Assembly (NCBI RefSeq): GCF_050589645.1
Contig: NZ_JBNGOQ010000003.1
Location: 744,001-808,000, forward strand
Source: JBNGOQ01 sp050589645
GTDB taxonomy: Bacteria; Bacteroidota; Bacteroidia; Flavobacteriales; Flavobacteriaceae
Reading direction: 5' to 3'
DNA: 64,000 nt
This document shows, one piece after another, positions 59,905 through 64,000 of the stretch. The position numbers and the translations under genes are program-made. Under the pieces are notes generated by a model. It was not told the origin of the DNA. It searched no databases and saw only the letters and a program-made list of their open reading frames with translations. Each line of letters opens with the position of its first letter. Positions within the stretch are counted from its first letter, which is position 1.

Positions 59905-62900
59905 TCACTTCTGATCCAGGGTGTTTACCACGTCCCAGTCTTCAGGGGTTCCGGCAATGGTATATTCCGCCGATTTGGTGACAAAATACTTGGCCACCCT
60001 ATCCCTAGGGTTTTTGCCCAACACCCTGTCAAAAGCGGCGGCAGCCTTTGGAAATTCATTTTTGAAAAAGTGTTCGAGCCCTTTGTTGAACTCCTTCAAG
60101 GTCTTTATTTTAAGGGCCACATCGGCAGCGGGATCCCCATCAAAACATTCATAAATTCCAATAGCCTTGTCCTTGCCCTTTACCCGTACCATTCCCAGAT
60201 ACCTAAAATTGTAGGCATCCTTGTTTTCAATGGTCTTTAAACTATCCTCGCTCAGGATAAGTTGGGCGCCATAATATTTGGTCACCCCCTCCATGCGGGA
60301 AGCTGTGTTCACGGTATCGGCGATGATGGCGGTGTCATTCCGGTTCACATCCCCAATGATACCCATGACCAAAGGCCCGGTATGCAATCCCATGCCCACG
60401 GAAATAGGGACAAAGCCTTCCTTCACCCTGCGTACATTGTATTCGGTAACGGCCTTTTGCATGTCTATGGCGGCCTGTAGGGCATGTGCCGCCTCGTGGG
60501 GGAAGAGGGCCATAATGCCATCGCCCAGATATTGGTTAACAAAGCCTTTGTTCTGTTGTATAAGGGGCCCCATCTTGCCCACATAGGCATTGACAAATTT
60601 AAAGTTTTGCCTGGGGGTCATGCTCTCGGCCAATTGGGTGTAGTTCCGAATGTCCGAAAAAAGCACGGTTACCTCTTTCTCTATATGATCGCCCAACTCC
60701 ACATCTGTGATGGCCTCGCGCCCTACGGATTTTAAAAACTCGGTCGGTACAAACTTGCTGCTGGCCCGGTGGATGCCGTTGAGGTTTAAATGGGTTTTAA
60801 TGCGGCTCAGCAATTCATTTTTTGAAAAGGGTTTGGTTAAATAGTCATTGGCCCCCACATTAAAACCGGAAACCAGATCACTGACCCTGTTCTTGGCCGT
60901 TAACAGCACAACCGGGAGTTCACTGGCCATGTAGTTTGCCCTGATGGCTTCACACACTTCAAATCCGGACATACCGGGCATCATGACATCAAGCAGCACT
61001 AAGTCAAAAGGGTTTTCATCTTGGAGCAGGGCCAAGGCCTCTGGCCCACTGGAAACTTCGGTAACCCTGTATCCGGCCACCGTGAGATGGTTCTCCAAAA
61101 CACGTCTGTTTACGGGTTCATCATCCACAATCAAAATGAAGCCCTTAACATTCTTGGGAATTTCCACTAGGAGGGAAGTGGTGCCCTCCCGGGATACATC
61201 CGCTTGTACCGTGCTGATTTTTTCTTGCCCAAGGGCCTCAGCTGGAACTATATTTTCCCTGCTCTTGTTACTTTTGGGCAAGGTGAACCTAAAGGTAGAC
61301 CCTTTGCCCAAGGTAGAGGTCACCTCAATATTTCCCTTATGGAGCTCTACCAATTGCTTGGTCACGGAAAGCCCCAGGCCGGTGCCTCCGTATTCCCGTT
61401 CAATACGACCATCCACCTGCTCGAACTGTTTAAAAATGCGCTCTAATTTTTCCCCCGGAATTCCAATGCCGGTATCCGAGACCGAAATGGACAGCATGCC
61501 ATTGATTTCCTTGGCATCTACCGTAATGCTTCCCTTTTCCGTGAATTTAATGGCATTCCCTATAAGGTTGTGCAGTATTTGCTGCAATCGGTTTTCATCG
61601 GCTTCCACCAAAGGGATATCCTTGGGAATGGCATTGACGAATTTTATCGGTTTGCGCTGCACAAAGGGCTCGGAAAGTTTCAGCACCACATCTACCGCGG
61701 CCCTGATATCCAACGGCTGCAAGGCCAATACCAGATCCCTGTTCTTTAGCTTGGAAAAATCCAGAATATCGTTTACCAGGTGCGACAGCCGTTTTCCGCT
61801 GTTGGCGATCATATCCAAATTTTCATGCGCCTTAGGGGGCAATGCTCCCGCTACCCCATCCTTTAGGGATTCCGTAAGTCCTATAATGCCATTGAGCGGG
61901 GTGCGCAGTTCATGTGAGGTATTGGCCAGGAACTGATCTTTTAGCTGATCAACCTGCTTTAAACGGGCTACCATGGTACGTTCCCGGTCCAATTTTTTAC
62001 TTTTTTGCCGGGATTGCCAATAAATACCTCCCAAGAGCAACAGTCCCAATCCTCCGAACACCACAAGATTGAACAAATTGCGTTGCTTGCTCAGGTCTTT
62101 CTCGAACAAAACCTCCTGTTCTGCCCTTTGTTTGTGGAAGGCTATACTGTCCGATAGCTGTTGCTTCTCAAACAGGTACTGCATTTCCTGTCGGGTAATT
62201 TCAGCGGTTTTTTCCCTAGTGAACAGTGAATCGCTTACCGTCACGTACCGTTTATAATATTCCAATGATTTGCTAGCATTCCCCAATCCTTCCCACGCAC
62301 TGCTCAAGCATGAACATGCCGATTTTTGGATGGGGAGCGCCCCCATATCCATACTTAGCTGCAAACTCTTTTCACAATCGTTCTGTGCCTGCCTATAGTT
62401 TTTTTGGTAGAGATAGCTCCTCCCCCGATACAAATAGACAGAGGCCAGGCCTTCCCGATCGTTGATTTCCATTTTAATACGTACACTCCTGTTGAAATAA
62501 TCCAGCGCCTTTGAAAAATCGCCTTGCAAATTGTACACTTCCCCAATGTTGCTAAAAGCACGTGTCATGGACATCTTATCGTTCACCTCTTCGGCGATTT
62601 CAACACTTTTCATCAAATTTTCCAGGGCCAGGGCATATTTTTTTTGGTTGGTATATACCAGTCCAATATTGTTATAAGTAAGGGCTTGGGCGCGTTTATC
62701 GCCAAGCTCCTTTTTTATGGAAAGGCTATAGGTATAATACTCCAAGGCCTTTTCATTGTTCAGCTGACGAATAAAAACATTACCCAAATTATTGGTAGCA
62801 CGTGATATGCCGGGCCTGTCATTCAATTCTTCGGCCAGCTTTAGGCCCTCGAGCAAGTGTTCAATGGCCTGAGGGTAATTTCCAAGCTCATAATAGACCG

Positions 62901-63288
62901 TGCCAATATTACTAGAGGTGGTAGACAAACCCTTTTTGTCATCCAGTTGCAACAAGAGGCGGTGGCTTTCCTGAAAAGCATCGAGCGCGGCCCGGAAATT
63001 TCCCTGTACGGCATAGCTGTTGCCGATATACCTATGGGCCGTTGCCCTCCATTTGGGGTTGCCGCTGTTTTCCGCCAATCGCAAGACCTTATACCCAGTG
63101 GCCCTTGCCGTGTCCAGGTTTTGTCTAAACTGTAGCTTCAAAATATCCATGCCTGCCCTGTACCTTAAGGAATCGGGCTGCATAGTATCTTCCCAGATGG
63201 TCGTTAGACTGTCCATCTTGCTGTTCTGGGCCTGGGAGGAAGGGCACCACACCATCACCAAAAGGAATATGGAGATAACCGTTTTCAT
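59905..63288 (-). CDS. TPR-histidine kinase-receiver-nucleotidyl cyclase hybrid protein
   Basis: 1127 aa. Signal peptide about 1-20; TPR repeats about 45-345 (periplasmic by topology); membrane helix about 404-424; HisKA SHELRTPLNG with H459; HATPase_c about 565-680; receiver with phosphoacceptor D767 (LLDVMMPG); class III adenylate/guanylate cyclase domain with metal aspartates D879 (FSDIRNYT) and D923 (YLGDGIMALF), 44 apart as usual, and the NTASR segment with the transition-state Asn and Arg. All signalling residues are intact, so phosphorylation may gate cyclic nucleotide production. It is convergent with nifJ, which is preceded by a cNMP-binding activator. Confidence 0.92.
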   Translation of the reverse strand: MKTVISIFLLVMVWCPSSQAQNSKMDSLTTIWEDTMQPDSLRYRAGMDILKLQFRQNLDTARATGYKVLRLAENSGNPKWRATAHRYIGNSYAVQGNFRAALDAFQESHRLLLQLDDKKGLSTTSSNIGTVYYELGNYPQAIEHLLEGLKLAEELNDRPGISRATNNLGNVFIRQLNNEKALEYYTYSLSIKKELGDKRAQALTYNNIGLVYTNQKKYALALENLMKSVEIAEEVNDKMSMTRAFSNIGEVYNLQGDFSKALDYFNRSVRIKMEINDREGLASVYLYRGRSYLYQKNYRQAQNDCEKSLQLSMDMGALPIQKSACSCLSSAWEGLGNASKSLEYYKRYVTVSDSLFTREKTAEITRQEMQYLFEKQQLSDSIAFHKQRAEQEVLFEKDLSKQRNLFNLVVFGGLGLLLLGGIYWQSRQKSKKLDRERTMVARLKQVDQLKDQFLANTSHELRTPLNGIIGLTESLKDGVAGALPPKAHENLDMIANSGKRLSHLVNDILDFSKLKNRDLVLALQPLDIRAAVDVVLKLSEPFVQRKPIKFVNAIPKDIPLVEADENRLQQILHNLIGNAIKFTEKGSITVDAKEINGMLSISVSDTGIGIPGEKLERIFKQFEQVDGRIEREYGGTGLGLSVTKQLVELHKGNIEVTSTLGKGSTFRFTLPKSNKSRENIVPAEALGQEKISTVQADVSREGTTSLLVEIPKNVKGFILIVDDEPVNRRVLENHLTVAGYRVTEVSSGPEALALLQDENPFDLVLLDVMMPGMSGFEVCEAIRANYMASELPVVLLTAKNRVSDLVSGFNVGANDYLTKPFSKNELLSRIKTHLNLNGIHRASSKFVPTEFLKSVGREAITDVELGDHIEKEVTVLFSDIRNYTQLAESMTPRQNFKFVNAYVGKMGPLIQQNKGFVNQYLGDGIMALFPHEAAHALQAAIDMQKAVTEYNVRRVKEGFVPISVGMGLHTGPLVMGIIGDVNRNDTAIIADTVNTASRMEGVTKYYGAQLILSEDSLKTIENKDAYNFRYLGMVRVKGKDKAIGIYECFDGDPAADVALKIKTLKEFNKGLEHFFKNEFPKAAAAFDRVLGKNPRDRVAKYFVTKSAEYTIAGTPEDWDVVNTLDQK

Positions 63289-63654
63289 TTTATTGGGTGG
63301 GGAAGTGTCTAGTTTTTGGTTGTCGCAATACTTAAATGTAGTGTTTATAGTGGAAAGAACAAAAAGGACCTACATTCCTGTAAGTCCTCTCTGATTTGAA
63401 GCGATGAATTTTAGTCAAAAATGGATGTTGTATTCCAGGTGTTCATCTGTTTTGTGTTTAGGCACTACCCATGCCCTAAAACTGGGAACAGCCTTATTTT
63501 TGAAACAGCTGCTGCTGAGCTGTAGTTTTTAAGGCCTGAATTGTAATCGGATTTTTTATTTCCGATTCAGTCCAAAAAATAAACAATTCGGTCATGTTAT
63601 TTATGGGAAGCGTAGGGCTTGGAGCATTTTTGTACCATCAAAATGCAAATAGCC
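63289..63654. other. Intergenic region with hairpins before the last receptor gene
   Basis: No gene seen. Three inverted repeats: AGGAC-CTACATTCCTGTA-AGTCCT type (63365-63388, nine pairs with one mismatch, followed on the minus strand by a T-run, terminator-like although no minus-strand gene lies to its right); ACAGCT-GCTGCTG-AGCTGT (63505-63523) followed by T's on the plus strand; and AATCGGA-TTTTTTATT-TCCGATT (63545-63567). They could bound a small RNA or be operators of the receptor gene. Confidence 0.45.
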
Positions 63655-64000
63655 ATGAAACAAATTACACTGATCGCCTTCTTGCTTACCACAAGCCTAT
63701 TCTTTGGGCAAACCACGGTTTCAGGGGTCGTCACCGACCAAAAAAACAGACCTATTGTGGGGGCCAACGTGTATTTGGAAGGCACCTATGACGGTGCTTC
63801 CACCGATGCCAATGGTCTTTTTTCCTTTGAGACCTCGGAGACCGGCACCCAAAACTTGATCGTTTCCATGATGTCGTACGAAACCTATATGCAGGCCGGG
63901 GATGTATCTTACTTCAAGGATTTGGCCATTAAACTGTTCGAAACCATAAACAGCCTCACCGGGGTTACGCTTACTGCAGGTACTTTTGAGGCGGGCGATA
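63655..64000 (+). CDS. TonB-dependent/CarboxypepD_reg-like outer-membrane receptor (5' part)
   Basis: The 115 codons visible begin MKQITLIAFLLTTSLFFGQ (signal peptide; an in-frame ATG at 63643 would add four residues), followed by a CarboxypepD_reg-like domain: VSGVVTDQKNRPIVGANVYLEG, then YDGASTDANGLFSFETSE. The frame has no stop up to base 64000. This N-terminus is typical of TonB-dependent receptors of flavobacteria that carry no SusC-type DEVV plug motif in the visible part, so it may be a siderophore/metal-type rather than a SusC-type receptor; undecidable here. Confidence 0.75.
   Translation, partial: MKQITLIAFLLTTSLFFGQTTVSGVVTDQKNRPIVGANVYLEGTYDGASTDANGLFSFETSETGTQNLIVSMMSYETYMQAGDVSYFKDLAIKLFETINSLTGVTLTAGTFEAGD

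Noticed and set aside
60944..61936. 330-aa plus-strand open frame opposite the hybrid kinase/cyclase gene
   Set aside because: It lies entirely antisense to the HATPase, kinase and receiver coding part of a gene with clear motifs. Its composition (Ser-rich) is that of a shadow frame.

Overview
The window is a chromosomal segment of a member of the Bacteroidetes, most likely a marine Flavobacteriaceae. The grounds are a SusC/SusD pair, several tandem-FtsX (MacB-like) permeases, Reg_prop/Y_Y_Y and GIN-domain proteins, promoters of the flavobacterial type (TTG, about 20 nt, TAnnTTTG), and almost no Shine-Dalgarno sequences. No rRNA, tRNA, CRISPR array, transposase or prophage gene was seen. The species cannot be named from what is visible.

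Layout. 1-8.4 kb (minus strand): efflux operon TolC, HlyD adaptor, MacB-type ATPase and two complete tandem-FtsX permeases, with the first codons of a third at the window edge. Divergent from it (8.5-11.3 kb) lie an NtrC-type response regulator and its histidine kinase. A sigma-54-type promoter faces the efflux operon, with palindromes about 100 bp upstream. 11.3-12.4 kb is a gene-free island of short repeats, and a related island lies at 46.4-47.2 kb. 12.4-14.25 kb: an OmpW-like porin, a stand-alone HTH protein and two tandem RNA-like units whose hairpins show compensatory changes. 14.25-27.6 kb: a PutP-like symporter, a GntR regulator, then an alpha-galactoside/galactose locus in the order SusC, SusD, GH36, SGLT-like symporter, galK, galT (the Leloir genes galE and galM are absent from the window).

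27.7-38.1 kb: a secreted DUF1579-like protein, a 7TM-AraC regulator, an NTT/MFS carrier coupled to a Tat-exported aldo/keto reductase, then a close trio of propeller sensor, GluR0-like glutamate-receptor potassium channel and FGE-like protein, then trxB. 38.2-46.4 kb: mostly minus-strand genes for an AONS-like enzyme with a dipeptide epimerase, a lamin-tail lipoprotein, a PadR-PspC-GIN envelope-stress-like cluster, and small envelope proteins.

47.3-53.6 kb: AIM24-like, DUF2461, NudK, MsrA, PBP4, a 65-aa conserved small protein, and a divergent OxyR/Dps pair. 53.7-63.3 kb: a sigma-54 activator with an intact cyclic-nucleotide-binding domain, followed by a perfect inverted repeat and a textbook -24/-12 promoter in front of osmC and nifJ (PFOR). 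Convergent to nifJ is a 1127-aa TPR-histidine kinase-receiver-adenylate/guanylate cyclase fusion. I read this end as a possible local second-messenger circuit (cyclase, cNMP-responsive activator, PFOR), which is inference. A TonB-dependent receptor starts at 63.65 kb and runs off the end.
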